Assembly: GCF_002356335.1 (NCBI RefSeq)
Contig: NZ_AP018165.1
Location: forward strand, 1,860,001-1,924,000
Reading direction: 5' to 3'
Source: [Mycobacterium] stephanolepidis
GTDB lineage: Bacteria; Actinomycetota; Actinomycetes; Mycobacteriales; Mycobacteriaceae
Length of the DNA: 64,000 nt
The notes below the pieces were generated by a model, which saw nothing but the letters and a program-made list of their open reading frames with translations, did not search any database and was not told the origin of the DNA. Positions within the stretch are counted from its first letter, which is position 1. Each line of letters starts with the position of its first letter. Of the stretch, positions 12,816 through 21,900 are shown piece after piece. The position numbers and the translations under genes are program-made.

Positions 12816-13685
12816 ATGAGTGGCACGGACAACCCAGGGTCGGGGACTCCCGGGGAAGTTCCGGATCTGGACGGTCCGAATGCGGATGGCGCAGCTGCTG
12901 ACTCTTCCGGGCCGGATTCCTCCGCGTTTCATTCACAGGCGTATTCGGCGCCCGAATCCGAGCAATTCACCAGTCCGTACGTGCCGTACGACGAGTACGA
13001 CACCGAGCTGGTCGACGGCGAGGAGCCGCCTCCGCCGCGATGGCCCTGGGTCGTCGGGGTGGCGGCGATCATCGCTGCCATCACCTTGGTGGCATCCGTC
13101 GCGCTGCTGGTAGCCGGACGCTCGGACGAAACCACCGGTGCCGCCAAGAGCACCTCGGTCACGCCGACTCCGAGCACGACGCCGTGGAACGAGATCATCA
13201 CCACCACGACGGAACCGCCGCCTCCTCCGCCACCTCCGCCAACCACTGAGCCGCCGCCACCTCCGCCTCCGCCGGTGGTGACCGAGACGGTGACGGTGGA
13301 ACCTCCGGTTCCGGTGCCCCCGCCTCCGCCGCCGGTGACGACGCATGAGGCCCCGCCGCCGGTGACCACCACCACGGCGCCACCTCCACCGCCGACGACC
13401 ACGACCCCTGCCGGGCCCCGGCAGATCACGTACTCGGTGACGGGTTCGAAGGCTCCACTTGATCGCATCTCGATCACCTGGACCGACGGCTCCGGGCGCA
13501 CGCGGGTAAACCCGAACGTGTACATCCCGTGGTCGATCACCGTCACCCCGATCTCGAACTCGGAGATCGGCTCGGTATCGGCGAGCAGCTTCCTGCGCCT
13601 GAGCCAGCTCAATTGCACGATCACCACCAGTGATGGCCAGGTTCTGTCCGCCAACAACAACAACTCGGCGCAGGCAACCTGCTGA
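12816..13685 (+). CDS. mmpS3: MmpS-family membrane protein with Pro/Thr-rich spacer
   Basis: 289 aa. Layout: acidic cytoplasmic tail (1-75), one membrane helix (about 77-101), a low-complexity Pro/Thr linker (about 117-198) with runs of eight or nine prolines, and an MmpS-type beta-sandwich domain (about 202-289) containing [20 protein letters not shown] and IPWSITVTP. MmpS proteins accompany MmpL lipid exporters, but no mmpL is adjacent here; MmpS3 is the one usually found away from an mmpL gene (Rv2198c). The linker could span the periplasm or peptidoglycan. Overlaps the next gene by 1 nt (TGATG). Confidence 0.9.
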   Translation: MSGTDNPGSGTPGEVPDLDGPNADGAAADSSGPDSSAFHSQAYSAPESEQFTSPYVPYDEYDTELVDGEEPPPPRWPWVVGVAAIIAAITLVASVALLVAGRSDETTGAAKSTSVTPTPSTTPWNEIITTTTEPPPPPPPPPTTEPPPPPPPPVVTETVTVEPPVPVPPPPPPVTTHEAPPPVTTTTAPPPPPTTTTPAGPRQITYSVTGSKAPLDRISITWTDGSGRTRVNPNVYIPWSITVTPISNSEIGSVSASSFLRLSQLNCTITTSDGQVLSANNNNSAQATC

Positions 13686-14410
13686 TGCCAGCGGGTCGAT
13701 TGGCCAAGCCACTGGAGGCACTTGCCGGTCCGGTGCGTCGATCCTCTCCGGAGGCTGTCGACCGGATGTTGATCGGGCTGTGCGCCGTCATCTGGCTGGC
13801 GTTCGTCGGGATGTTGGTCGGTGCCATCGTCGTGATGACCGGGCTGGGGGAGGGCTCGCCGGGATCGGCCGGGCCGTCGCTGGGGATCTACATCGTCATC
13901 GGGGTGTCGTTGGCCGTCATTGTCGGTGCCGTGCCGCTGCTACTGCGCGCCCGTAAGACCGCCGCTCAGCGCACGACGCGTGTTCCGTCGAAGGCCGCAC
14001 CTAAATCCAAGGGTGCCAACGCTTCCGGCGCAGGCAGTGTGCCGTCGGGTCCGCCTCCCGCGGAGGCTTCGACCGAGAAGCTCAAGACATTCGGCGGACT
14101 CGCGGACCACACGAGCCATGCTCCGAAGGACTACAGCGGGCCAGGGTCACCGGCCTATCGGGCCGCCGCCGAGGCGGCATCGAAATCGGTGGTGGTCGAC
14201 CGGCTGTGGCTGCGTGCCACCGTAGGGATCGCCGGTGCGATCGGTCTGGCGCTGCTGGCGGTGGTCACAGGCGCCTATCTGTTGGCAGTGGACAGCGATA
14301 CCGCCGCCATCGTCGCGTTCGTGTTCGGCGGGGTGATCACCTGCGCGATGGGCGCGATTCCGTGGGTGACGCTCAAGAAGCTGCGTGAGCTCGGCGCGGC
14401 AGGGTCTTAG
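13685..14410 (+). CDS. Conserved four-helix membrane protein, Rv2197c-like
   Basis: 241 aa. Two N-terminal helices (about 28-54 and 60-82), a polar Pro/Ser-rich cytoplasmic stretch (about 85-175) and two C-terminal helices (about 178-200 and 205-228). Its ATG overlaps the mmpS3 stop by 1 nt, so the two are translationally coupled. Conserved beside mmpS3 and the cytochrome bc genes in mycobacteria. No function is known to me. Confidence 0.8.
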   Translation: MPAGRLAKPLEALAGPVRRSSPEAVDRMLIGLCAVIWLAFVGMLVGAIVVMTGLGEGSPGSAGPSLGIYIVIGVSLAVIVGAVPLLLRARKTAAQRTTRVPSKAAPKSKGANASGAGSVPSGPPPAEASTEKLKTFGGLADHTSHAPKDYSGPGSPAYRAAAEAASKSVVVDRLWLRATVGIAGAIGLALLAVVTGAYLLAVDSDTAAIVAFVFGGVITCAMGAIPWVTLKKLRELGAAGS

Positions 14411-14844
14411 TCGGCGATCCCTGCGCGGGCAATGACTTTCGTGATGGTGGCGCGCACCAGCGATTCCTCCGGAACCGCGTTGCGACGGCCGAAATCCTCG
14501 GCCAGCTCTGCTCCCATGTAGCGTCCACCGATCCTGGTCGCCCATTCGCGCATCTCATCGAGATCGCTGGTCAGCCGTGCCTCTGCCGAAAACTGGACGT
14601 AGGAGTAGGGCGGGCGCTGGTCATCGACAGCCAGTGAGATGCGCGGATCACGTCGAATGGCCTTGCCCTTCAAGGTTTCCGTTCCCGTCGTGAAGATCAG
14701 CTCATCGCCGCCGGATCCTTCGTGAAGCAGAAACCAGACCGGTGTCACGATGGGTGCACCGTTGGCCCGCACCAGCCCAAGCATCCCCGTGCGGGTGCCC
14801 TCGGTGGCGAAGGCCCACCATTGCTCGCGAGTCATCTCGTGCAT
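14407..14844 (-). CDS. PPOX-class, probably F420-dependent, oxidoreductase
   Basis: 145 aa split-barrel flavin/deazaflavin protein. The order EQWWAFATEGTRTGMLGLV, GAPIVTPVWFLL, IRRDPRISLAVDDQRPPYSYVQ is that of the PPOX / F420-binding family. The ATG at 14844 was chosen over the in-frame start at 14877 because TACCCT stands exactly 6 nt before it, predicting a leaderless transcript. It is absent at this position in M. tuberculosis, where Rv2197c is followed by qcrB, so it is a lineage insertion or a loss elsewhere. The stop overlaps the convergent gene by 4 nt. Substrate unknown. Confidence 0.82.
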   Translation of the reverse strand: MHEMTREQWWAFATEGTRTGMLGLVRANGAPIVTPVWFLLHEGSGGDELIFTTGTETLKGKAIRRDPRISLAVDDQRPPYSYVQFSAEARLTSDLDEMREWATRIGGRYMGAELAEDFGRRNAVPEESLVRATITKVIARAGIAD

Positions 14845-14850
14845 ACGGTC

Positions 14851-14856
14851 AGGGTA
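14851..14856 (-). promoter_or_regulatory. -10 hexamer TACCCT, leaderless promoter of PPOX gene
   Basis: On the minus strand TACCCT is followed by 6 nt and the ATG at 14844. Its -35 region falls in the terminator-like hairpin downstream of qcrB. Confidence 0.6.
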
Positions 14857-14859
14857 AAG

Positions 14860-14899
14860 CAGTTGGGCCCCGCACACTTTCGTATGCGGGGCCCAACTG
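14860..14899 (-). terminator. Perfect 15 bp hairpin after qcrB
   Basis: Arms 14860-14874 and 14885-14899 are exact inverted repeats, very GC-rich, with a 10 nt loop. It begins 12 nt beyond the qcrB stop. There is no long U-tract, which is common for mycobacterial terminators. It overlaps the -35 region of the next gene's promoter, so termination and initiation share this DNA. Confidence 0.75.
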
Positions 14900-14911
14900 T
14901 CGAACTGACTT

Positions 14912-16564
14912 CTAGTGGCCGTGACCGTTTGTTGCCGGCTCGCCGTCCTGGTACTCCTTCAAGGCGAGCAGCGACTTGTGGTGCGCCTCGTGTTCGGCTT
15001 CCACCAGTGCGGCTTGTTCGTCGGCGGGGTCGGCGAACAGGAACGAGCCGGTGCCGGGTGCTCCGGCCGATCCGAGCTTGTTCATGCGCTGTGGCACCGC
15101 CGCGCCCTGGTATTCCAGCGGGATGGCGTGGCCGTGCTCGTCGACACCGGCCAGTGGCTGGTGCAGCTCGATGTATTCACCGTGCGGCAGTCGCTTGATG
15201 ATGCCGGTCTCGATGCCGTGTTCGAGTACGGCGCGGTCGCTGCGTTGCAGGCCGATCGCCCAGCGGTAGGCCAGGTAGTACACGACGATCGGCAAGATGA
15301 CCATGCCGATACGGCCGATCCACGTCGTCGCGTTCAGCGAGATATGGAACTTCAACGCGATGACGTCATTCATCGCGGCCAGCGTCAGGATCATGTAGAA
15401 CGAGATCGCCGCCGCGCCGATGGCGGTGCGGACCGGTGCATCACGCGGACGCTGCAGCAGGTTGTGATGCGCATCGTCGCCGGTCAGCTTCTTCTCGATG
15501 AATGGGTACATGGTCAGCAGACCGAACACCACACCCATGATGATCGCCACCGCGAACACCGCGGGCACGGTGTGCCCGAAGATGTACAGCTCCCATGCGG
15601 GCCACAGACGGGCCAGGCCTTCTGTCCATTGCATGTAGAAGTCGGGCTGGCTACCCGCCGAGACCTGCGAGGGCTTGTAGGGGCCCAGCAACCAGATGGG
15701 GTTGATCTGCAGCAGGCCGCTCATCAGCGCCAGGATGGCGGTGGTGAAGGCGAAGAACGCTCCACCCTTGAGCGCGAACACCGGCAGGATGCGCACGCCG
15801 ACGACGTTTGTTTCCTTGGCGCCCGGCCCGGGGAACTGTGTGTGCTTCTGGTACCACACCAGCGCCAGGTGAACGGCGATGAGCGCCAGGATGATCGCGG
15901 GGATCAACAGGATGTGCAGCGCGTACATGCGCGGGATCCAGATGTTGCCGGGGAAGTCGCCGCCGAACAACGCCCAGTGCATCCAGGTACCGACGACCGG
16001 GATGCCCAGGGTGATCGAGGACATCGCGGCGCGCAGACCGATACCGGACAGCAGGTCGTCGGGCAGCGAGTAGCCGAAGTAGCCCTCGAACATCGCCAGA
16101 ATCAGCAGCAGCGAGCCGATGACCCAGTTGGCCTCGCGGGGGCGGCGGAATGCACCGGTGAAGAAGATGCGGGCCAGGTGCACCATGATCGAGGCCGCGA
16201 ACATCAGCGCCGCCCAGTGGTGGATCTGTCGCACGAAGAGGCCGCCGCGCACCTCGAAGCTGATGTTCAGCGCGGTCTCGTATGCCTTGGACATCTGTAC
16301 ACCGCGCAGCGGCTGGTAGACGCCGTTGTAGGTGACCTCGGCCATCGACGGGTCGAAGAACAGGGTCAGGTACACACCCGAGAGCAGCAGGATGATGAAG
16401 CTGTACAGCGCGATCTCACCGAGCATGAACGACCAGTGCGTGGGGAAGACCTTGTTGATCTGCCGCTTCATTCCGGCGGCGAGGTGGTACCGAGAGTCCA
16501 TCGCCTCGCCCTGGGCGGCGGCGATCTTGCCTAGACGTGACGGCTTTTGGGCTGTGTCACTCAT
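14912..16564 (-). CDS. qcrB: Menaquinol-cytochrome c reductase cytochrome b subunit
   Basis: 550 aa di-heme cytochrome b of the bcc complex; it oxidises menaquinol and is the target of Q203-type inhibitors. The core cytochrome b helices are visible, including [21 protein letters not shown] with heme-ligand histidines, [11 protein letters not shown] and the long C-terminal extension typical of actinobacteria (about 430-550). Start overlaps qcrA by 4 nt (ATGA). Last gene of ctaE-qcrC-qcrA-qcrB, followed by a strong hairpin. Confidence 0.97.
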   Translation of the reverse strand: MSDTAQKPSRLGKIAAAQGEAMDSRYHLAAGMKRQINKVFPTHWSFMLGEIALYSFIILLLSGVYLTLFFDPSMAEVTYNGVYQPLRGVQMSKAYETALNISFEVRGGLFVRQIHHWAALMFAASIMVHLARIFFTGAFRRPREANWVIGSLLLILAMFEGYFGYSLPDDLLSGIGLRAAMSSITLGIPVVGTWMHWALFGGDFPGNIWIPRMYALHILLIPAIILALIAVHLALVWYQKHTQFPGPGAKETNVVGVRILPVFALKGGAFFAFTTAILALMSGLLQINPIWLLGPYKPSQVSAGSQPDFYMQWTEGLARLWPAWELYIFGHTVPAVFAVAIIMGVVFGLLTMYPFIEKKLTGDDAHHNLLQRPRDAPVRTAIGAAAISFYMILTLAAMNDVIALKFHISLNATTWIGRIGMVILPIVVYYLAYRWAIGLQRSDRAVLEHGIETGIIKRLPHGEYIELHQPLAGVDEHGHAIPLEYQGAAVPQRMNKLGSAGAPGTGSFLFADPADEQAALVEAEHEAHHKSLLALKEYQDGEPATNGHGH

Positions 16565-17730
16565 GATTTGCGCTCCCAGAATGCGGGTCCGACGGGTTCA
16601 ACGAAGTCGCCATTGGCGACGAGGTATCCGTCCTTGTCGACGGTGATCGGCAGCTGTGCCAGCGCACGGGCGGCCGGCCCGAAGATGGGCTTGGCGAAGT
16701 GCAGTGCGTCGAACTGCGACTGGTGGCACGGGCACAGGATGCGGTAGGTCTGCTGCTCGAAAAGCGATGTGGGGCAACCCAGGTGCGAGCAGATCTTGGT
16801 GTAGGCGAACAGGTCGCCGTAGTTGAAGCTCTCCTGCCCCTTGCGCTTGATCACCTTGCCCATGTCGCTGGGCCGCACCCGGATGATCATCACCGGGTTA
16901 CGCACGCCCATGGCGATATGCGACAGCTTCTCGTGCGATTCGACGGTAGTGCCGTCGCCATCGGACTCGCGCCACGGGAACACGGTCTCCATGCCGCCGG
17001 CGTCGATGTCCTCCGGACGGATCTTCAGCAGGATTTGGGAGCTGCTGCCCACGGCTCGGCCCAGGTAGATGGTTTCACCCTTGTACCGCGGGGTCCAGCC
17101 GCTGGTGAGCAGCACCGGCTGCTTGCCGTTGGCGGTGGGGACCACGGGGGCCCAGGGGTTCTTGATCAAGCCACCGATGAAGGCGACCGCGGTGCCGGCC
17201 CCCATAGCGCCGACGCCGAACCCGAGGGCCCGGATCACCATCTTGCGGCGGGGGAGTGTCGAGGTCTCCAGGGTGTCCTGCAGCTGCGCGACGATGGTCT
17301 TGCGGTCCACCTCGGATGAGCCCGGGCCGTCGTGGCGGTCCTGGATCGAGATCTCCTGGGGGACAAACTTCTTGGTGTAGAGCACCGCGCCGATACCCAG
17401 CGAGAGCACCGACAGGCCCAGGGTCAGGCCGTACAGCGGCGTCGCCAGGTTGTACGCGGCGTTGCCCGGATCCCCGAACGGCTTGTACTCCCAGGGCCAG
17501 AACAGGAACACCCCGAGCAGGGCCAGACCGAACACGCCACCGAGCGCGAACCACAGGGCGACAAGACGCTCGGCGCGCTTCTCGGCCTTGGTGCCCTCGA
17601 CGGGCCAACGTGGTTCGCGGTACACGATCTCGACACCGTCGAGGTTGGTGCCCAGCTTGACCAGCTCATCGCGGCTCATGGCCGCGAGCTGCTCGTCGGA
17701 GGGAATCTCTACTTTGGGATCGCCACTCAC
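16561..17730 (-). CDS. qcrA: Rieske iron-sulfur subunit of the cytochrome bcc complex
   Basis: 389 aa from a GTG that overlaps the qcrC stop by 4 nt (GTGA); the frame is open further upstream to 17787 but that would reach deep into qcrC. Three membrane helices precede the Rieske domain (about 75-95, 113-135, 180-205), as in actinobacterial QcrA. The 2Fe-2S site is complete: C314-x-H316 and C333-x2-H336, with C319 and C335 as the structural disulfide. The C-terminus [12 protein letters not shown] is conserved in mycobacteria. Confidence 0.96.
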   Translation of the reverse strand: MSGDPKVEIPSDEQLAAMSRDELVKLGTNLDGVEIVYREPRWPVEGTKAEKRAERLVALWFALGGVFGLALLGVFLFWPWEYKPFGDPGNAAYNLATPLYGLTLGLSVLSLGIGAVLYTKKFVPQEISIQDRHDGPGSSEVDRKTIVAQLQDTLETSTLPRRKMVIRALGFGVGAMGAGTAVAFIGGLIKNPWAPVVPTANGKQPVLLTSGWTPRYKGETIYLGRAVGSSSQILLKIRPEDIDAGGMETVFPWRESDGDGTTVESHEKLSHIAMGVRNPVMIIRVRPSDMGKVIKRKGQESFNYGDLFAYTKICSHLGCPTSLFEQQTYRILCPCHQSQFDALHFAKPIFGPAARALAQLPITVDKDGYLVANGDFVEPVGPAFWERKS

Positions 17731-18599
17731 GCGCGCGCTCCAATCCACAATGCCGCGGCAATAGCGGCGACGATGCCGATGATCCAAATGGCCATGCCCT
17801 CAGAAGCCGGGCCGAAGCCGCCCAGGCCGTAACCGCCCGGGTCGGGGGTCTCGCTCGACGCCTTGACGTAGGCGACGATGTCCCTCTTCTCGTCGGGGGT
17901 CAGCTGACGGTCGGAGAACTTGGGCATGTTCTGTGGGCCGGTCAGCATGGCGGTGTAGATCTGCTGCTCATTGGCCGGATCGAGCTCGGGGGCGAACTTG
18001 CCCGACGAGAGGGCCCCGCCGCGGCCGGTGAAGTTGTGGCAGGACGCGCAGTTCAACCGGAACAGATCGCCACCGCGGGCGATGTTGTTGCCGCGCAGCG
18101 ACTCCTGAGCAATGGCGCCATCGCCGTCCCGGATGACCTGGGGTCCGCCGCCATTGGCCTGGATGTAGGCACCGAGAGCGTCGGTCTGCTCTTCGTCGAA
18201 GATCGGGTCCTTGCGCTGGGCCTGGGCCTCGTTGCGCATCGCCGGCATACGGCCGGTGGACACCTGGAAGTAGACGGCCGCGTCACCCACGCCGATGAGG
18301 CTGGGGCCGCGGTCGGGCACGCCCTGCAGGTTGGCACCGTGACAGGTGATGCACGAGGTCTCGTACAGCTGCTTACCGGTGCGCAGCAGCGCCGACTTGT
18401 CTTCGTCGGCCACCGCGACCTGCGGGGTGGGCGTGAAGGTAGAGGCCAGGCCGCCGGCAACCACCAGCGCGATCAACAGCAGCAAACCTGCTGAGATGCG
18501 ACGGCGGAACTTGCGGCGCGCCCGATTCTTGGCGGCTGTGTTGTTTACGGGCTCCACGCTCAACTGTGGGGCTCCCTTCACCGGGTTGGGCTTCGTCAT
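17727..18599 (-). CDS. qcrC: Diheme cytochrome c subunit of the bcc complex
   Basis: 290 aa. An N-terminal basic stretch and membrane helix are followed by two cytochrome c domains with CITCH (83-87) and CASCH (184-188), then a C-terminal helix anchoring the protein. It replaces soluble cytochrome c and hands electrons directly to CtaC. The ATG at 18599 was chosen; an in-frame TTG at 18617 would overlap ctaE. It overlaps qcrA by 4 nt and follows ctaE after 7 nt. Confidence 0.96.
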   Translation of the reverse strand: MTKPNPVKGAPQLSVEPVNNTAAKNRARRKFRRRISAGLLLLIALVVAGGLASTFTPTPQVAVADEDKSALLRTGKQLYETSCITCHGANLQGVPDRGPSLIGVGDAAVYFQVSTGRMPAMRNEAQAQRKDPIFDEEQTDALGAYIQANGGGPQVIRDGDGAIAQESLRGNNIARGGDLFRLNCASCHNFTGRGGALSSGKFAPELDPANEQQIYTAMLTGPQNMPKFSDRQLTPDEKRDIVAYVKASSETPDPGGYGLGGFGPASEGMAIWIIGIVAAIAAALWIGARA

Positions 18600-18606
18600 G
18601 GGGCTG

Positions 18607-19227
18607 TCAGCGGACAAAGTAGATGGTGGCGAACAATGCGACCCACACGATGTCGACGAAGTGCCAGTAGTAGGACACGACGATCGCGGAGGTGGCCTGG
18701 GCCGGAGTGAACTTGCTCATCCGGGTGCGAATCAGTAGGTAGACGAACGCGACTAGACCGCCGATGACGTGCAGACCGTGGAAGCCGGTGGCCAGGTAAA
18801 AGGTTGAGCCATAGGCGCTACTCGCGATGGTGGTGCCCTCGTGCACGAGGTTCATGTACTCGTAGCCCTGTCCGAGGACGAAGAAGGTGCCCATGATGAG
18901 GGTGATGACGTACCAGCGGCGCAGCCCGAAAACATCGCCGCGCTCTGCAGCGAACACACCCATCTGACAGGTGAAGGACGAGGCGACCAGCACGGCGGTC
19001 ACGGGGATGGCAAGACCCAGGTTCAGCTCGGTGGGCTCCGGCGGCCAATTGCCACCGGACTGCGCCCGCGCGGTGAAGTAGAACGCAAAGAGTCCAGCAA
19101 AGAACATCAACTCACTGGAAAGCCACACAATGGTGCCAACACTCACCATGTTGGGCCGGTTCAGTGAATGAACCCGCTGGGTAATGGCGGTTCCCGCCGG
19201 CGATCCTGGGGCTGCTGCGGTCGTCAC
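18607..19227 (-). CDS. ctaE: Cytochrome c oxidase subunit III
   Basis: 206 aa, five to seven membrane helices, aa3 oxidase core subunit [25 protein letters not shown] and the C-terminal [15 protein letters not shown] are signatures. The GTG at 19227 matches the family N-terminus; the frame is open much further upstream, but those residues show no family resemblance. CATACT at 19234-19239 stands 6 nt before the GTG, so the operon mRNA may be leaderless. First gene of ctaE-qcrCAB. Confidence 0.95.
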   Translation of the reverse strand: MTTAAAPGSPAGTAITQRVHSLNRPNMVSVGTIVWLSSELMFFAGLFAFYFTARAQSGGNWPPEPTELNLGLAIPVTAVLVASSFTCQMGVFAAERGDVFGLRRWYVITLIMGTFFVLGQGYEYMNLVHEGTTIASSAYGSTFYLATGFHGLHVIGGLVAFVYLLIRTRMSKFTPAQATSAIVVSYYWHFVDIVWVALFATIYFVR

Positions 19228-19417
19228 GTCGTAAGTATGACGCTTTGTAGTTGTCGAGAGCCACTCGGGTCCGACATTGATTTGTGACCGACTCCCGACA
19301 ACGTGTGTGGCCTCTGATGAGAGTGGTGCCGGTGACCTGCGTCCGGCGTGTCGCGGGCGGCCTGGGAGGCATTTAGTCCTTTGTTGTCCTGGTTGTCTCC
19401 ATGGGACCATTTGCGGC
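19228..19417. other. 190 nt divergent gap ctaE-trpD
   Basis: Holds the candidate ctaE -10 (CATACT, 19234-19239, minus strand). On the plus side only a weak hexamer (ACCATT, 19406-19411) stands 6 nt before the trpD GTG. A TTGTCG...CGACAA pair is present but widely spaced. No gene seen. Confidence 0.35.
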
Positions 19418-20488
19418 GTGCTGGAACATTCCTGGCCCCAGGTATTGGGCGAGCTGACCAACCGTCGCGACCTGTCCGCGGGTCAGGCGGCCTGGGCCAT
19501 GGACCAGATCATGACCGGCGCGGCCACCCCCGCTCAGATCGCGGCCTTCGGGGTGTCGATGCGGATGAAGCGTCCGACCTCCGATGAGGTCGGCGAGCTG
19601 GCCGACACCATGCTGTCGCACGCGATCGGATTTCCCTCGGGCGGGCAGGACGGCCAGATCGGCGCGAACGCGGTGGATATCGTCGGCACCGGGGGCGACG
19701 GCGCGAACACGGTGAACCTCTCCACCATGGCGTCCATCGTGGTGGCGGCGTGTGGTGTGCCGGTGGTCAAGCACGGCAACCGGGCCGCGTCCTCACTGGC
19801 CGGCGGCGCCGACACGCTGGAGACGCTGGGTGTGCGTATCGATCTGGGGCCCGAGGCGGTGATGCGCAGCGTCGCCGAGGTGGGTATCGGTTTCTGTTTC
19901 GCGCCGCATTTTCATCCGTCATACAGGTACGCCTCCGCGGTGCGTCGCGAGATCGGTGTGCCCACGGTGTTCAACTTGCTTGGCCCGCTGACCAACCCGG
20001 CCCGTCCGCGGGCGGGCCTGATCGGCTGTGCGTTCGCCGATCTGGCAGAGGTGACGGCGGGTGTCTTCGCCGGACGCGGATCCAGCGTGCTGGTGGTGCA
20101 CGGTGACGACGGGCTCGACGAGCTGACCACGACCACGACCAGCACCATCTGGCGGGTTCAGGCGGGCACCGTCGACACGCTGCGGTTCGATCCGGCGGCG
20201 TTCGGTTTCGCGCGTGCTCGGCTCGAGGAGCTCGTCGGCGGCGATCCGGAGTTCAATGCCGCCGAGGTACGGGCCGTGCTTGGTGGTCGCATGGGCGCCG
20301 TCCGCGACGCAGTGGTGCTCAACGCCGCGGGCGCCATGGTTGCGCACGCCGGGCTGGCCAGCGACGCCCAATGGGTGCCTGCCTGGGAGGACGCGCTCAC
20401 CCGGGTGTCCGGCGCGATCGATTCCGGCGCAGCGGCGACGCTGCTGGACAAGTGGATCGTCGTCAGTCAACAGCTCGGGGCGCAGTAG
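19418..20488 (+). CDS. trpD: Anthranilate phosphoribosyltransferase
   Basis: 356 aa. Transfers phosphoribose from PRPP to anthranilate in tryptophan synthesis. PRPP and Mg signatures are present: [23 protein letters not shown] and the [12 protein letters not shown] segment. GTG at 19418 is the start that fits family length; 141 nt of open frame upstream do not align. As in M. tuberculosis (Rv2192c), it stands alone, divergent from ctaE and away from other trp genes. Confidence 0.94.
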   Translation: MLEHSWPQVLGELTNRRDLSAGQAAWAMDQIMTGAATPAQIAAFGVSMRMKRPTSDEVGELADTMLSHAIGFPSGGQDGQIGANAVDIVGTGGDGANTVNLSTMASIVVAACGVPVVKHGNRAASSLAGGADTLETLGVRIDLGPEAVMRSVAEVGIGFCFAPHFHPSYRYASAVRREIGVPTVFNLLGPLTNPARPRAGLIGCAFADLAEVTAGVFAGRGSSVLVVHGDDGLDELTTTTTSTIWRVQAGTVDTLRFDPAAFGFARARLEELVGGDPEFNAAEVRAVLGGRMGAVRDAVVLNAAGAMVAHAGLASDAQWVPAWEDALTRVSGAIDSGAAATLLDKWIVVSQQLGAQ

Positions 20489-20507
20489 AACCTGTCGCAG
20501 ATTCGGC

Positions 20508-20539
20508 TTGACCCTATAGCGAGGTAGAGGGTCAACAAT
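20508..20539 (+). promoter_or_regulatory. MerR-type dyad promoter
   Basis: Perfect 8 bp inverted repeat: TTGACCCT (20508-20515) and AGGGTCAA (20528-20535) around 12 nt. TTGACC serves as -35 and AACAAT (20534-20539) as a plausible -10, with 20 nt between them, longer than the usual 17. MerR-family metal regulators act on exactly such over-long spacers with a central dyad. The merR ATG follows the -10 by 6 nt, so transcription would start at the A of ATG. Confidence 0.78.
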
Positions 20540-20545
20540 TGGGTC

Positions 20546-20947
20546 ATGCGCAGCGGTGAGGTGGCCTCCGGGGCCGGTGTCAGCGTTCAGACGGTGCATT
20601 ACTACGAGCGCCGGGGGCTGCTGGAGCAGCCGCCACGCTCGGCTGCGGGTTACCGGTCCTACCCGGTGGACGCCGTCGAGGTCGTACGTTTTGTAAAGCG
20701 TGCTCAGGAGTTCGGATTCACCCTCGACGAGGTCGAGGAGCTGATGCAGCTGGCCAACGGCGGCCCCGACGATTGCCAGGCCGCTCGTGATCTGGCGCAG
20801 GCCAAGCGAGAGCGGCTGACCGGGATGATCACCGAACTGCAGCGGATGGAACAGTCGCTGGCCGAGCTCGTGAGCACCTGCGACCGGCCGCGCGCCGATC
20901 GCTGCTGTCCGCTGATCGGTACGTTGCACACCGGTGCGATCCGATGA
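20546..20947 (+). CDS. merR: MerR-family regulator with mercury-type cysteines
   Basis: 133 aa. N-terminal winged helix (GEVASGAGVSVQTVHYYERRGLL), dimerisation helix (about 75-110) and C-terminal metal loop. Cysteines C77, C112 and C121 (with C120 beside it) have the same spacing (35 and 9) as C82, C117 and C126 of the classical mercury regulator MerR, the residues that hold Hg(II). This argues for Hg(II) rather than Cu, Zn or redox sensing. It overlaps the next gene by 4 nt and is preceded by a self-regulatory type dyad. It is not found between trpD and the exonuclease gene in M. tuberculosis. Confidence 0.88.
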   Translation: MRSGEVASGAGVSVQTVHYYERRGLLEQPPRSAAGYRSYPVDAVEVVRFVKRAQEFGFTLDEVEELMQLANGGPDDCQAARDLAQAKRERLTGMITELQRMEQSLAELVSTCDRPRADRCCPLIGTLHTGAIR

Positions 20948-21891
20948 ATCTCGAGATCCTGCAGGTGTCCGATTGCCCGAATGTTCCACTCCTGCAAGAT
21001 CGGATTGCTGCCGCACTGGCCGGTGAGCAGATCACCGCGGCCATCACCCACCATGTCGTGACCACTCCGGAAGAGGCCGACGCGCACCGGATGACGGGCT
21101 CCCCGACATTGCTGGTCGACGGCGAGGACCCGTTCGCGGAACGGGGGCTGACGGCGGGGCTCGCCTGCCGCCTCTACGCGGGAGAAAGCGGTAGCGGACT
21201 CGAGGGTGCGCCGTCGGTATCGGCGCTACGCGCGGCGCTGCGACGGCGCATGACCGGTGAGGCCGTGCTGGCCGGTCTGATTGCGTGGCGCGGTGGCGCG
21301 CAGCCGGCCGGACCGATCGAGCATGCGGTGCATCGCGCCATTTTGCGGCGGTTCGCCGAGACGGGGAGGCCACCGCGGGCAGACCAATTGGCCGATCTCG
21401 CGGCTGGTGTGTCCATCGAGGCTGTCTTGGACAGCCTTCGGGAGTCCGATGTGATCCAGCTCGACGACACGGGACGAATCAGCTCGGCCTACCCGTTTTC
21501 AGGCACCCCCACCGCACACCGAGTGACGATCGATGGTGGCGTCGAGGTGTATGCGATGTGTGCCGTCGACGCGCTCGGTATCTCCGCAATGCTCGGCGGA
21601 CCGCACATCGGGATCGTCTCGGTCGATCCCCGGACGGCGGAGACGATCACCGTTGCGGTCGATGGCCCCGAAGCAACCGCGGTTCCCGATTCCGTGGCCG
21701 TCTTCGTGGGAATCCATACCGGCGAAGGCCCCTCGGCAGAGACCTGCTGCACCCTGCTCAACTTTTTCACCGACAGCGAGTCGGCAGGCACGTGGGTAGA
21801 TCAGAATCCGCATGTCACCGGGATGGTGATCGACCTGGCTACCGCAACTCATTGCGGCGCAGCGATATTCGGTCCTCTGTTGGCCGACTAG
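20944..21891 (+). CDS. Organomercurial lyase domain fused to a thioredoxin-like domain
   Basis: 315 aa. Residues 1-80 resemble a thioredoxin-like fold with a single N-terminal cysteine (SDCPN, C11) and a cis-proline-type GSPTLLVDG motif. Residues about 120-315 resemble MerB: YAMCAVDALG gives C206 and D209, and ETCCTLLNFF gives C268/C269. C206, D209 and C269 keep the spacing (3 and 63) of the catalytic C96, D99 and C159 of MerB, which cleaves carbon-mercury bonds. merA, merT and merP are not nearby. The 4 nt overlap with merR implies one transcript controlled by mercury. I infer organomercurial detoxification, with mercuric reductase elsewhere or replaced by thiol exchange. Confidence 0.8.
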   Translation: MNLEILQVSDCPNVPLLQDRIAAALAGEQITAAITHHVVTTPEEADAHRMTGSPTLLVDGEDPFAERGLTAGLACRLYAGESGSGLEGAPSVSALRAALRRRMTGEAVLAGLIAWRGGAQPAGPIEHAVHRAILRRFAETGRPPRADQLADLAAGVSIEAVLDSLRESDVIQLDDTGRISSAYPFSGTPTAHRVTIDGGVEVYAMCAVDALGISAMLGGPHIGIVSVDPRTAETITVAVDGPEATAVPDSVAVFVGIHTGEGPSAETCCTLLNFFTDSESAGTWVDQNPHVTGMVIDLATATHCGAAIFGPLLAD

Positions 21892-21900
21892 ATGCCACCG

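Noticed and set aside
12929..13663. Gly/Val-rich minus-strand frame resembling a PE_PGRS-type protein
   Set aside because: It is the reverse of the Pro/Thr linker of mmpS3, where CCN proline codons read as GGN glycine.
14915..16534. A 539-codon plus-strand frame opposite qcrB
   Set aside because: Shadow of the cytochrome b gene; composition dominated by Gln, Arg, His and Asp, no recognisable family.
20461..21900. A transposon carrying the mer-type genes
   Set aside because: No transposase, terminal inverted repeats or target duplication could be seen at either edge.
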